Source of the DNA: CAZEMR01 sp964513465
GTDB lineage: Bacteria > Bacteroidota > Ignavibacteria > Kapaibacteriales > UBA2268
Length of the DNA stretch: 11,724 bases
Direction of reading: 5' to 3'
Assembly (NCBI GenBank): GCA_964513465.1
Contig: CAZEMR010000087.1
Span: 1 to 11,724 of the forward strand
The notes beneath the pieces are model-generated. The model worked only from the letters and a program-made list of their open reading frames with translations, was not told where the DNA came from and ran no database searches. Shown one piece after another: positions 1 through 7,516 of the stretch (positions are counted from its first letter, which is position 1; every line of letters begins with the position of its first letter). The position numbers and the translations under genes were made by a program.

Positions 1-1849
1 CCTCGCTTGCCGGATTGGGATATATGCGGACGGCTGATTCGGCAGGGGATTCGGCTACCGCATTTGGCTCGAGGTAGGTAATAAGCTCCTTTGAATAATT
101 CGCAGGCTGTTCGTTTCTCTCCCATCGCAACTGCAGGATTTCTACCGGGTCGCCGTCCTCGTCGTATTGGGCTGTGAATCGCCTGTTGCTGCTGCCGCCG
201 TTCAGACTCTGCTCCTCGCGGATCATATTCCCGTTTTCGTAAATGAATGTGTAAACGTCGTCTGCCACCCAGCTTTCAAGGTCGGCATCCCAGTTATAAC
301 TGATTTCGCCGATTATATCGCCATCTTTATAAGTATAAACCGTTTGCGATGAATAAAGGTATTCGCCGTCGCGAATATTTATCCGGGTCATCGTAGTCGA
401 TGTCTCGCCTTCGGTCGCGTTGCCGTAATCATAATTCATTATCCAGCTATCTTCTCTTTTACCATCTTCGTTGAATATATAAAAAATCGTGCTGTCTGGC
501 CTCCCGTTTTCGTAATATATGTATTCATAACCGGAAAATGGTTCCATTTCTCCATTATTGAGGCGGTAAACAAGCATCCCGGCTAGTAAATCCCGGTCGT
601 TATAGGTATATTCCTGTATGTAAATATTCACCAGTTCTCCGTCCTGATCATGGAAATATTCAAGCCTGACAAGGGAATCCATATCATTATAATAAAACTT
701 CCGGCGTGTATTGAGTTCCCATTCGGAATCCATTAAATATCTATCCCACTGCGTTACACTACCATTGGAGTCATATTCATAGGTGTTTTTCACGTATTCA
801 TTTCTTTCGGAATCATTACCGGAATTATAATAATAATCAATCGTTTCCGAAGGCCCGATTTCCTGTCCGTATGCATATTCGTATTCGGTTTCCGATTGAT
901 TCCTCCATTCGTTGACCTCCTCATACAATGTGGTTTCAATCTTCACAAGCCGGATCTGGTCGTCATATGTATAAATATCCCTCAGCTTCATCACATAGCT
1001 GCTGTCCTCGAAATCGTAGTACCTTTCGACATATGACACAAGCACATCGCCCAGTTCGCCGCGCCCCAGCCGCCATGTCTTGCGGATACGGTTCTGCAGC
1101 TCGCCGCCGAGATAGGTATCCTCTATCGAATAACCCGGCACCCCCAATGGCGTATAATTAGTTTCGCTCTCGAGAGATTTCTCCCACTCGCCATTTCGCC
1201 ATCGGTAAGCGGTTTCATAAATCAAAAATCCCTCATGAAAGAATGTGGATTTTGTGTGGTGTGTCCATTCGCCCTCGGAATAAACCACGGTCAGGGTGCT
1301 ATCCAGCCTGTCGTACTGGTCATAATAAAAATTTTTGATCGTATTCGGCTGCCATTCGCCATCCTGGTAAACATCGATCACCAGCAGCGAATCCTGATCG
1401 TCCGAACGGTAGAAATTCTGCCGCCGGCGGGTTAATACCCATTCCTCATTTATCCACGATTTGTAAAGGATTTCGCCGACTTCGCCGTTGGGCAGATAGG
1501 TCGTTTCGGTGCGGAACTGCAATGTCCATTCTCCCGTTGATTTTACATATTTTATCACCAGCGTATCCTGCCCCAGCTCATCCGGATAGTGGAATGAACG
1601 ATAAACCGTATCCCACTGCTCGGCGCGCCATGCAATCTTGTCGGACTGAAAAAAGTCCTCGCCCTCGGGGTATGTATAAACTTCCCGATCGGAAACAATC
1701 CCCCGGATATCGACCCACTCAAGAGCATGGAAAAGCTCCGGTTTTTTGGTAATTTCCGCAAAAAAATTATAATTCTGGGCGTGTGAATTTGATTGGATCA
1801 GAAAAATGCCGAATGTGGCCGCTATAAAGGAGTATAACAGCTTTTTCAT
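1..1849 (-). CDS. Secreted T9SS cargo protein with ~29-residue repeats (3' end beyond window)
   Basis: An open frame runs 616 codons from the ATG at 1849-1847 to the left edge without a stop, so the C-terminus is missing. AGGAG at 1856-1860 sets the start. Residues 1-24 form a signal peptide (MKKLLYSFIAATFGIFLIQ, cleavage likely after SHA). From about residue 106 to 560 the protein is periodic: W, or a hydrophobic residue in its place, stands at 108, 137, 166, 195, 222, 251, 315, 377, 406, 435, 464 (here K), 497 and 527. Spacing is mostly 29, and the typical unit is (D/N)GEW, then YxY(D/N), then acidic-Y. Residues 608-616 read VRIYPNPASE-like, the start of a type A T9SS sorting domain, so the mature protein should cross the outer membrane and be released or surface-attached. 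The repeats recall YD/MORN-type beta-hairpin repeats but have a different period. Function unknown. It is last in the minus-strand directon, 49 bases after the DUF6125-like gene, and may be independently transcribed. Confidence 0.85.
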   Translation of the reverse strand, partial: MKKLLYSFIAATFGIFLIQSNSHAQNYNFFAEITKKPELFHALEWVDIRGIVSDREVYTYPEGEDFFQSDKIAWRAEQWDTVYRSFHYPDELGQDTLVIKYVKSTGEWTLQFRTETTYLPNGEVGEILYKSWINEEWVLTRRRQNFYRSDDQDSLLVIDVYQDGEWQPNTIKNFYYDQYDRLDSTLTVVYSEGEWTHHTKSTFFHEGFLIYETAYRWRNGEWEKSLESETNYTPLGVPGYSIEDTYLGGELQNRIRKTWRLGRGELGDVLVSYVERYYDFEDSSYVMKLRDIYTYDDQIRLVKIETTLYEEVNEWRNQSETEYEYAYGQEIGPSETIDYYYNSGNDSERNEYVKNTYEYDSNGSVTQWDRYLMDSEWELNTRRKFYYNDMDSLVRLEYFHDQDGELVNIYIQEYTYNDRDLLAGMLVYRLNNGEMEPFSGYEYIYYENGRPDSTIFYIFNEDGKREDSWIMNYDYGNATEGETSTTMTRINIRDGEYLYSSQTVYTYKDGDIIGEISYNWDADLESWVADDVYTFIYENGNMIREEQSLNGGSSNRRFTAQYDEDGDPVEILQLRWERNEQPANYSKELITYLEPNAVAESPAESAVRIYPNPASE

Positions 1850-1855
1850 AGTAAG

Positions 1856-1860
1856 CTCCT
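1856..1860 (-). promoter_or_regulatory. Ribosome binding site of the T9SS cargo gene
   Basis: AGGAG on the minus strand lies 6 bases upstream of the ATG at 1849. It decides the start and is followed at once by a well-formed signal peptide. Confidence 0.7.
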
Positions 1861-1898
1861 GAATTATTCGGGAATTAAATTTTCCGTAAAATAAATAT

Positions 1899-2420
1899 TT
1901 ATTTATTCAGAACAAATTCCCAGATGCAGTAATTATCCTTGTCGGTGATTTCAGGCGGACACGAAAGGCAGCGGGTTTCGATGCGCCCGTCGATCGTTTT
2001 CGCGAAATATGAATACTCCACAATCCCCACCGATTTGCATGGGAAGTCCGGCAATCCTTTGCGGCGGCGGGCGGCCTGCACGCGGCAGGTTGTAACGTAA
2101 TACCTCAGCGCGCCGCTGTCCGTCCATTCGATGCGGTCTTCGTTGACCGTTGCGTAAAGCCGGAATTTCAGCGCGCGGGCAAGCCCCTCGAGTCCGCTAT
2201 TCGGCGGCATATCGAGGAATTTCATAACGCGCTTTGCCTCGACCACGGTGAATTTGCGCCATGCTTCGCGGTCCATGTCGATGGCCATATCCATGCCGTG
2301 GCGCTCCTCGATCGATAGGAACCAGCAACCGTCGTGAGCTAGCCAGTTTTTGGCATAAATATTTAATAATTCAAGCAGTTGTTCGCGGTCGAGACTCTCG
2401 ATTGATTCATAATTTTTCAT
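1899..2420 (-). CDS. DUF6125-like cysteine-rich cytosolic protein
   Basis: This 173-residue protein has no signal peptide or membrane segment. From memory it resembles the DUF6125 family, small proteins distantly reminiscent of the L-2-amino-thiazoline-4-carboxylic acid hydrolase-like group; that relation is recalled, not computed. Visible features are the N-terminal KNWLAHDGCWF block (residues 24-34), EAWRKFT around 52-58, and a C-terminal half with C112, C128, C151, C154 and C165 in blocks such as CRVQAARRRKGLPDFPCKS and RCLSCPP. The clustered cysteines and basic patch (RRRK) could bind a metal or an anionic ligand, but no reaction can be assigned. The gene starts 18 bases after the 119-residue protein. 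A TA-rich leader precedes the ATG and no Shine-Dalgarno is visible. Its place behind icmF suggests co-expression with acyl-CoA metabolism. Confidence 0.75.
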   Translation of the reverse strand: MKNYESIESLDREQLLELLNIYAKNWLAHDGCWFLSIEERHGMDMAIDMDREAWRKFTVVEAKRVMKFLDMPPNSGLEGLARALKFRLYATVNEDRIEWTDSGALRYYVTTCRVQAARRRKGLPDFPCKSVGIVEYSYFAKTIDGRIETRCLSCPPEITDKDNYCIWEFVLNK

Positions 2421-2438
2421 AGTTATATATATATTATT

Positions 2439-2798
2439 CTACATGTCCGGCAAATTCCCGAATAATGCGCCGCGCGCAATCAGCGAGCGGTTGATGTCCG
2501 CATTCCGGCAACCCGCGCATACCGCCACCGGCTCGGTTAGCGATTGCAGAAAGCGGATCACCGGATGATCGTCCGGCAGCGCGTCTATCGAATCCTTCTT
2601 CAGCTTTAGCTGGAACTGCCCGACCTCGCCAAGCTTGTGGTGGCGCGCCATCCCGAACCAGCGAATGCGCACGCCCGGCAAGAGCGATATAAGCCCGTCG
2701 GGGCACTCCAGCTTCATTCCGAATCCAGCGTCGTTTGCTTTTTTCAGAATTGTCTGCTTGTCGTCGCGCGTAAGAATCGTTTCCGAAAATACGGCCAT
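2439..2798 (-). CDS. Hypothetical 119-residue protein with CxxC motif
   Basis: I do not recognise this protein. It starts 6 bases after the icmF stop codon and ends 18 bases before the DUF6125-like gene, which strongly suggests a real, translationally linked operon member. It is soluble with no signal peptide. An N-terminal ~70 residues look alpha/beta (FSETILTRDDKQTILKKAN, then a basic stretch RIRWFGMARHHK around 44-55). The C-terminal third holds C94 and C97 in VAVCAGCRNAD, with a third cysteine at C32; a CxxC pair may bind zinc or be redox-active. A weak AGAGGA lies about 12 bases before the ATG, inside the end of icmF. An overlapping frame at 2434-2706 is Arg/Ala-rich and is treated as a shadow. 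The reading frame is likely right; the function is unknown. Confidence 0.65.
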   Translation of the reverse strand: MAVFSETILTRDDKQTILKKANDAGFGMKLECPDGLISLLPGVRIRWFGMARHHKLGEVGQFQLKLKKDSIDALPDDHPVIRFLQSLTEPVAVCAGCRNADINRSLIARGALFGNLPDM

Positions 2799-2804
2799 AT
2801 TTAA

Positions 2805-5800
2805 TTACATTCCTCTTCTGTACTTACCTCCGATTTCGTAAAGCAGATTGGTGATCTCTCCCATCGAAGCATGCTCGACCGTCGTGAGCAGCTCCTCGAA
2901 GATATTGCCGCCGCGCAGCGCCACATCGCGCAGCCGGTCGAGCGCGACCTGCTTGTCGTCTTGGTGGCGCGCCTTGAATGAGGCCAGGTCTTCGAGCCGT
3001 TTGTTCTTCTCCGCTTCGTCGGAGCGGGTAATCTTCATATTGTCATACGGATTCTCCGCGTCCTCGCGGATGAACTTGTTTACTCCGATAATCGGATAAT
3101 CGCCTGACTGCTTCAGCGTTTCGTAATATAAGGATTCTTCCTGAATTTTCGAGCGCTGATACTGGGTCTCCATAGCGCCCATCACTCCGCCGCGCCGGCT
3201 TATCCGGTCGAATTCCTCGAGCACGGCCTCCTCGACAAGATCGGTCAGAAATTCGATTATATACGATCCCTGGTTCGGATTCTCGTTTTTCAGCAGGCCG
3301 AATTCATTGGATAAAATCATCTGGATAGCCATCGACCGTCGCACGGACTCCTCGGTCGGCGTGGTCACCGCTTCGTCATAGGAGTTGGTATGCAGCGAAT
3401 TGCAATTGTCGTACATCGCCACCAGCCCCTGCAGCGTGGTGCGAATGTCGTTGAAATCAATCTCCTGCGCATGGAGCGAGCGCCCGGAGGTCTGGATATG
3501 ATACTTCAGCTTCTGGCTTTTCGGATTGGCGCCGTATTTTTCGCGCATGGCCACAGCCCAGATACGCCGCGCCACCCGACCGATCACGGAATATTCCGGA
3601 TCCATCCCATTCGAGAAAAAGTAGGACAAATTCGGCGCAAAGCTGTCCACATCCATGCCGCGATTGAGGAAGTATTCGACGTATGTAAAGCCATTTGCCA
3701 GAGTGAACGCAAGCTGGGTAATCGGGTTTGCGCCCGCTTCGGCGATATGATATCCGCTGATGCTTATCGAATAATAATTTTTAATACCATTTTTCGAGAA
3801 ATATTCCTGAACATCCCCAATCAGCTTCATTGCGAATCCGATTGAAAATATGCATGTATTCTGCCCCTGGTCCTCCTTGAGCATATCCGCCTGCACTGTG
3901 CCGCGCAGCCTGCGGAATGTGGCGAGCCGCAGCTCCTCTTTTTCAACGTCTGAAAGCTCTTTGCCAGCGGCTTTCGCTTTTTCGAGCTCGCGTTTGTAAG
4001 CCGTTATAAAATAAAAGGCTACCATAATCGGCGCGGGCGCGTTAATCGTCATCGATACCGAGGTCAACGGATCGGTCTGATCGAATCCGTCCAGCAGCTT
4101 GTCCATATCCTCGAGCGTGCAGATCGATACGCCGCTCTCGCCGATTTTGCCGTAGATGTCGGGCTGTTCGTCGGGGTCTTCGCCATATAGCGTGATACCG
4201 TCGAATGCCACCGAAAGCCGCTTGAATTTGTCCCCTTCGCAAAGGTAGTGGAATCGGCGGTTGGTACGCTCGGGACTGCCCTCTCCCGCGAATTGGCGCT
4301 TGGGGTCTTCGGTTGTGCGCTTAAACGGGAATACGCCCGCGGTGTAGGGGAAATCGCCCGGCAGATTCTCGCGGAAGAAGTATTTCACCAGGTCACGCCA
4401 CGATTCGAACGGTGGCAGCAATACTTTGGGAATTTTATTCCCGCAAATGCTCATATTATATAACTTCATGGAATAATCTTTATCCTGAATCTTATAATTG
4501 AGCTCGTCCTGCGCGTACTGCTTCTTAGTTTCGGGCCAGTCTGAGAGGAATTTTTTGACGCCTTCGTCGAGCTGATCCCATTTTTCGGAGAATTTGTCCT
4601 TTAATTTTTTAATTGCGGAGCTGTCTTCGATCTGGCTGATTGCTTCGCGCAGGTGGTATATCTCCCCGGCGAGCTTTGCCTGCCGCCAGCCCTTTTCGTG
4701 GTATTTGCGCACGGTATCGGAAATTTCCGCAAGGTAATTCACGCGCCGGTTGTCGATCAGCCCGAAGTCCCGCTGGAGCGACGTCGGCAGAATATCGATC
4801 ACCTCGCGGTTTTCGCCGTATTCGCCGCCGATGCGCTCTTTGAGGTAATCGAGAATATCCTTGAATAATCGATTAACCCCGTGATTATTAAACTGGTTGC
4901 TGCTGGTGGCATAAACCGGCAGCTCGACCTCCTCGAGCGGAATGCTGTGGTCGATCCGAATTCCGTGATTGCGGATATAATTGATCTTCACTTCGCGGAA
5001 GGCGTCTTCGGAGCCAACTTTCTCGAATTTATTAATCGCAATCCGATCGGCGACGTCGAGCATGTCGATCTTCTCGAGCTGGGACGGCCCTCCGAATTCC
5101 GAGGTCATCACATATATCGTATGCTCGGCAATATCGGCGATGTGGCTGTCGCCCTGGCCGATTCCGCTGGTCTCGACAATTATCAGATCGATCCCGCAGC
5201 TCCTCAGCGCCGCGATGCAGTCATTTATCGCGCGGCTTACCGAGCCCACGTTCCCGCGTGTGGCGAAACTCCGGAAATATACGCGATCGTTGTAAATCTG
5301 GTTATAGCGGATGCGGTCGCCCAGCAACGCGCCGCCGGTTCGGCTCTTGGTCGGATCGACCGCCAACACACCCACGCGAACGTCATCGGTATATGCCAGA
5401 AAGCGGCCGATCAGCTCGTCGATCAGCGAGCTTTTACCGCTGCCGCCGGTGCCGGTGAATCCCAGCACGATCGATTTGCCCTGGTCATGCTTTTTGTACA
5501 ATTCGCGAACGCGCCCGATTTCGGGATCGTCCGCTGCAAAATTTTCGAGATAGGTCAATTGCCGGGCGATATGGTAATGCTCCATCTCCGTATTCCGGCG
5601 AATCACATCTTCGTCGATGGCGAGGCGTCCGGCGGCTGGGTTTTCCTCGCGGAATTTTTTGATCCGGGCGATTATATCGTCGGCGATTCCGTCGATACCG
5701 AACTTCTGCCCGTCAAGCGCGTGGTAAAGCCGTTCGACACCGTAATCCTCGAGCGCCTTTATCTCGCGCGGCAAAATTACTCCTCCGCCGCCGCCGAATA

Positions 5801-6062
5801 CGAGAATATGCCCGGCGCCATGCTCATTGAGAAGATCGACAACATAGCGAAAGTACTCGTTGTGGCCGCCCTGGTACGAGCTTACGAGGATGGCGTCCAC
5901 GTCTTCTTCGATCGCAACGGTGATGACCTCGCGGACGCTGCGGTTGTGGCCGAGATGGATCACCTCGGCCCCGCGTTTCTGCAATAATCTTCTGAATAAA
6001 TTTATCGATACGTCGTGCCCGTCGAAAAGGGCAGCCGCTGTCAGTACTCTGATATTATCCAT
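2805..6062 (-). CDS. icmF: Fused isobutyryl-CoA mutase IcmF (B12 domain, G-protein chaperone, mutase)
   Basis: This 1085-residue adenosylcobalamin enzyme interconverts isobutyryl-CoA and n-butyryl-CoA in the cytosol; known IcmF proteins also slowly isomerise isovaleryl-/pivalyl-CoA. Domain order is the IcmF one. The B12-binding domain (1 to ~140) has H16 in FDGHDVS as lower axial ligand. The MeaB/ArgK-type GTPase (~195-410) has P-loop GTGGSGKSS at 204-212, DPTKS at 236-240, ETSGIGQGDS at 297-306 and NKFE at 344-347. A linker follows (~420-545), then the TIM-barrel mutase (~550-1085) with TAGVFPF at 574-580 and SISGYHIAEAG at 767-777. By my manual alignment F591 (RQFAGEG) replaces Tyr89, and Q734 (GQNT) replaces Arg207, of methylmalonyl-CoA mutase; both are the isobutyryl-type residues. 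Length is normal for the family and all motifs are intact. The ATG has an A/T-rich leader and no Shine-Dalgarno. It lies 61 bases after an acyl-CoA dehydrogenase gene and 6 before the next gene. Confidence 0.95.
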   Translation of the reverse strand: MDNIRVLTAAALFDGHDVSINLFRRLLQKRGAEVIHLGHNRSVREVITVAIEEDVDAILVSSYQGGHNEYFRYVVDLLNEHGAGHILVFGGGGGVILPREIKALEDYGVERLYHALDGQKFGIDGIADDIIARIKKFREENPAAGRLAIDEDVIRRNTEMEHYHIARQLTYLENFAADDPEIGRVRELYKKHDQGKSIVLGFTGTGGSGKSSLIDELIGRFLAYTDDVRVGVLAVDPTKSRTGGALLGDRIRYNQIYNDRVYFRSFATRGNVGSVSRAINDCIAALRSCGIDLIIVETSGIGQGDSHIADIAEHTIYVMTSEFGGPSQLEKIDMLDVADRIAINKFEKVGSEDAFREVKINYIRNHGIRIDHSIPLEEVELPVYATSSNQFNNHGVNRLFKDILDYLKERIGGEYGENREVIDILPTSLQRDFGLIDNRRVNYLAEISDTVRKYHEKGWRQAKLAGEIYHLREAISQIEDSSAIKKLKDKFSEKWDQLDEGVKKFLSDWPETKKQYAQDELNYKIQDKDYSMKLYNMSICGNKIPKVLLPPFESWRDLVKYFFRENLPGDFPYTAGVFPFKRTTEDPKRQFAGEGSPERTNRRFHYLCEGDKFKRLSVAFDGITLYGEDPDEQPDIYGKIGESGVSICTLEDMDKLLDGFDQTDPLTSVSMTINAPAPIMVAFYFITAYKRELEKAKAAGKELSDVEKEELRLATFRRLRGTVQADMLKEDQGQNTCIFSIGFAMKLIGDVQEYFSKNGIKNYYSISISGYHIAEAGANPITQLAFTLANGFTYVEYFLNRGMDVDSFAPNLSYFFSNGMDPEYSVIGRVARRIWAVAMREKYGANPKSQKLKYHIQTSGRSLHAQEIDFNDIRTTLQGLVAMYDNCNSLHTNSYDEAVTTPTEESVRRSMAIQMILSNEFGLLKNENPNQGSYIIEFLTDLVEEAVLEEFDRISRRGGVMGAMETQYQRSKIQEESLYYETLKQSGDYPIIGVNKFIREDAENPYDNMKITRSDEAEKNKRLEDLASFKARHQDDKQVALDRLRDVALRGGNIFEELLTTVEHASMGEITNLLYEIGGKYRRGM

Positions 6063-6123
6063 ATTTTTTTAAATTAATTTAATTCAAAAATATATATATG
6101 ATTTGTCAAATTTTTGTGAATAA

Positions 6124-7263
6124 TTATTTCAATAAACTGCGTGCGATAACCAGCCTCTGAATTTCAGATGTGCCTTCATACAGTTCGGTAATCTTCGCGT
6201 CGCGGTAGTAGCGCTCGACGTCGAAGTCCTCGGTATAGCCATATCCGCCGTGCACCTGAATTGCCTTGCGAGCGGCGTCCATACATACCTCGCTGGCCTT
6301 GAGCTTGGCCATTGCGGCTTCTGCGCTGTAGTTCATGCCGCGATCCTTCATTTGCGAGGCGCGCCATGTGAGCATCCACGCTGCGTCGTATTCCATTTTC
6401 ATATCGGCGAGCATCCACTGGATTGCCTGGAAATTGGAGATCGGCTGGTCGAACTGCTTGCGTTCCTGCGAATATTTGACCGAATCCTCGAGCGATGCGC
6501 GCGCGATTCCCAGCGCCTGCGAAGCAATGCCGAGCCTGCCGCCGTCGAGCGTGACCATCGATACTTTGAATCCCTTATTTAATTCACCCAATAAATTATC
6601 TTTAGGAATTTCGCAGTCCTCGAGAATGATCTCCGCAGTGGATGAGGAGCGGATACCCAGCTTTTTCTCGATTTTGCCGATGCTGTAGCCCGGAGTCTCG
6701 CGATCGACGATAAAAGCCGATACGCCGCGGGTTTTCTTTTCGGGTTCGGTGGAGGCTATTAGCACGAATACTTCGGCTTCTTTTCCGTTTGTAGCGAATA
6801 ATTTGGAGCCGTTGAGCACCCATTTGTCGCCCTTCAGCACTGCGGTGGTTTTGGTATTGCCGGCGTCGGAGCCTGCTTCGGCCTCGGTAAGCGAAAACGA
6901 TCCGATCTTTTTGCCGGACAGCAGGTCGGGAAGGTATTTCTGCTTTTGCTCCTCGGTGCCAAATCGATAGATGGGATCGCATACGAGCGACGAATGCGCA
7001 GAAATTATAACCCCGGTGGATGCGCACCAGCGCGATATTTCCTCGACTGCAAGCATATACGAAACGAAATCCATCCCCGAGCCGCCGTAGTCGGTGGGAT
7101 AGGCAATGCCCATCAGCCCCAGCTCCGAGGCCTCTTTGATGATGTCTGCGGGAAATCGGTGATTCTTTTCGTTTTCGGATGCCACTGGCGCGATTTTTTC
7201 CTGGGCAAATTTCGCAACCATGTCTTTCAGCATTTGCTGTTCTTCGGTAAGCAGGTAATCCAT
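6124..7263 (-). CDS. Short-chain acyl-CoA dehydrogenase (butyryl-CoA dehydrogenase-like)
   Basis: This 379-residue FAD enzyme oxidises a short acyl-CoA to the trans-2-enoyl-CoA and passes electrons to an electron-transfer flavoprotein; no etf genes are in the window. The fold is in the usual order: the alpha domain from MDYLLTEEQQ, the flavin-contacting GSFSLTEAEAGSDAG at ~121-135, then YSQERKQFDQPISNFQ, QVHGGYGY and the C-terminal YEGTSEIQR. E363 in YEGT is at the catalytic-base position of SCAD/MCAD and bacterial Bcd, unlike isovaleryl- or long-chain types that place the base elsewhere. I chose the ATG at 7263 because GGAGG precedes it by 6 bases and the family begins with this MDxxLTEEQ; the frame extends 15 codons upstream to 7308 without a ribosome site. 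It heads the directon with icmF, consistent with using the n-butyryl-CoA that IcmF makes. Acyl-chain preference is inferred. Confidence 0.93.
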   Translation of the reverse strand: MDYLLTEEQQMLKDMVAKFAQEKIAPVASENEKNHRFPADIIKEASELGLMGIAYPTDYGGSGMDFVSYMLAVEEISRWCASTGVIISAHSSLVCDPIYRFGTEEQKQKYLPDLLSGKKIGSFSLTEAEAGSDAGNTKTTAVLKGDKWVLNGSKLFATNGKEAEVFVLIASTEPEKKTRGVSAFIVDRETPGYSIGKIEKKLGIRSSSTAEIILEDCEIPKDNLLGELNKGFKVSMVTLDGGRLGIASQALGIARASLEDSVKYSQERKQFDQPISNFQAIQWMLADMKMEYDAAWMLTWRASQMKDRGMNYSAEAAMAKLKASEVCMDAARKAIQVHGGYGYTEDFDVERYYRDAKITELYEGTSEIQRLVIARSLLK

Positions 7264-7269
7264 GGAAAG

Positions 7270-7274
7270 CCTCC
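7270..7274 (-). promoter_or_regulatory. Ribosome binding site of the minus-strand acyl-CoA dehydrogenase
   Basis: GGAGG on the minus strand lies 6 bases before the ATG at 7263. It favours this start over the in-frame upstream ATG at 7308, which would also add an unusual 15-residue extension. Confidence 0.75.
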
Positions 7275-7365
7275 AAAATGTGATGAATGCAAGGTTTATT
7301 GAGGACAAAATTTTGAATTTCCGAATTTTTTATTAATATAGAAAAAAATTCCATATATTTCAGCA

Positions 7366-7398
7366 GAAATTTATTTTTATATGAAAATGTGTGGCAAA
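7366..7398 (-). promoter_or_regulatory. Candidate Bacteroidota-type promoter for the acyl-CoA dehydrogenase/icmF directon
   Basis: On the minus strand TTTG (7398-7395) is followed after 21 bases by TAAATTTC (7373-7366). The Bacteroidota housekeeping consensus is TTTG, 19-21 bases, TAnnTTTG; only the last base of the -7 box differs. The implied leader before the ATG at 7263 is about 95 bases and includes the palindrome at 7306-7315. Confidence 0.35.
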
Positions 7399-7505
7399 TG
7401 ATCCATATGCTTTCCGGAATACGAAATATCACGCCAGTCGAATATGAACAACCTGACCTATCCACGACGCCAGACCACAATTCCTTTTTCAAATATTCAT
7501 CCTGT

Positions 7506-7511
7506 AAGGAG
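7506..7511 (+). promoter_or_regulatory. Ribosome binding site of the plus-strand acyl-CoA dehydrogenase
   Basis: AAGGAG lies 5 bases before the ATG at 7517 and fixes the start of this gene. Confidence 0.7.
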
Positions 7512-7516
7512 CCTCT

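Larger units (their letters stand above)
7264..7516. promoter_or_regulatory. Divergent intergenic control region between two acyl-CoA dehydrogenase genes
   Basis: These 253 AT-rich bases separate two divergently transcribed acyl-CoA dehydrogenase genes and contain no plausible gene. They must hold promoters for both directions. The only features I see are a candidate minus-strand promoter at 7366-7398, a perfect 10-bp palindrome CAAAATTTTG at 7306-7315 in the minus-strand leader, a TATATTTC at 7354-7361 that is one base off a plus-strand -7 box but lacks a spaced TTG, and ribosome sites at each end. A shared regulator is possible but not shown. Confidence 0.5.

Noticed and set aside
1889..1904. 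16-base all-AT palindrome (AAATAAATATTTATTT) at the DUF6125-like gene stop
   Set aside because: It is built only of A and T in an AT-rich spacer, overlaps the stop codon, and has no T-run or conserved operator sequence to support a function.
2434..2706. 90-codon minus-strand frame overlapping the 119-residue gene
   Set aside because: Its Ala/Arg/Gly-rich translation is typical of a shadow, and the competing frame starts 6 bases after the icmF stop as an operon member should.
4881..5987. 368-codon open frame on the plus strand
   Set aside because: It lies wholly antisense to icmF, whose protein has every expected domain. Its translation has no recognisable domain and no ribosome site, so it is a codon-bias shadow.
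6085..6109. Possible internal promoter for icmF (TATTTTTG at 6092-6085 on the minus strand)
   Set aside because: The -7 box matches, but the nearest TTG is only 14 bases upstream instead of 19-21, and the region is so AT-rich that chance matches are likely.
7264..7308. Upstream in-frame ATG extending the minus-strand acyl-CoA dehydrogenase by 15 residues
   Set aside because: No ribosome site precedes it, and the extension is absent from the family pattern. GGAGG stands in front of the internal ATG at 7263.
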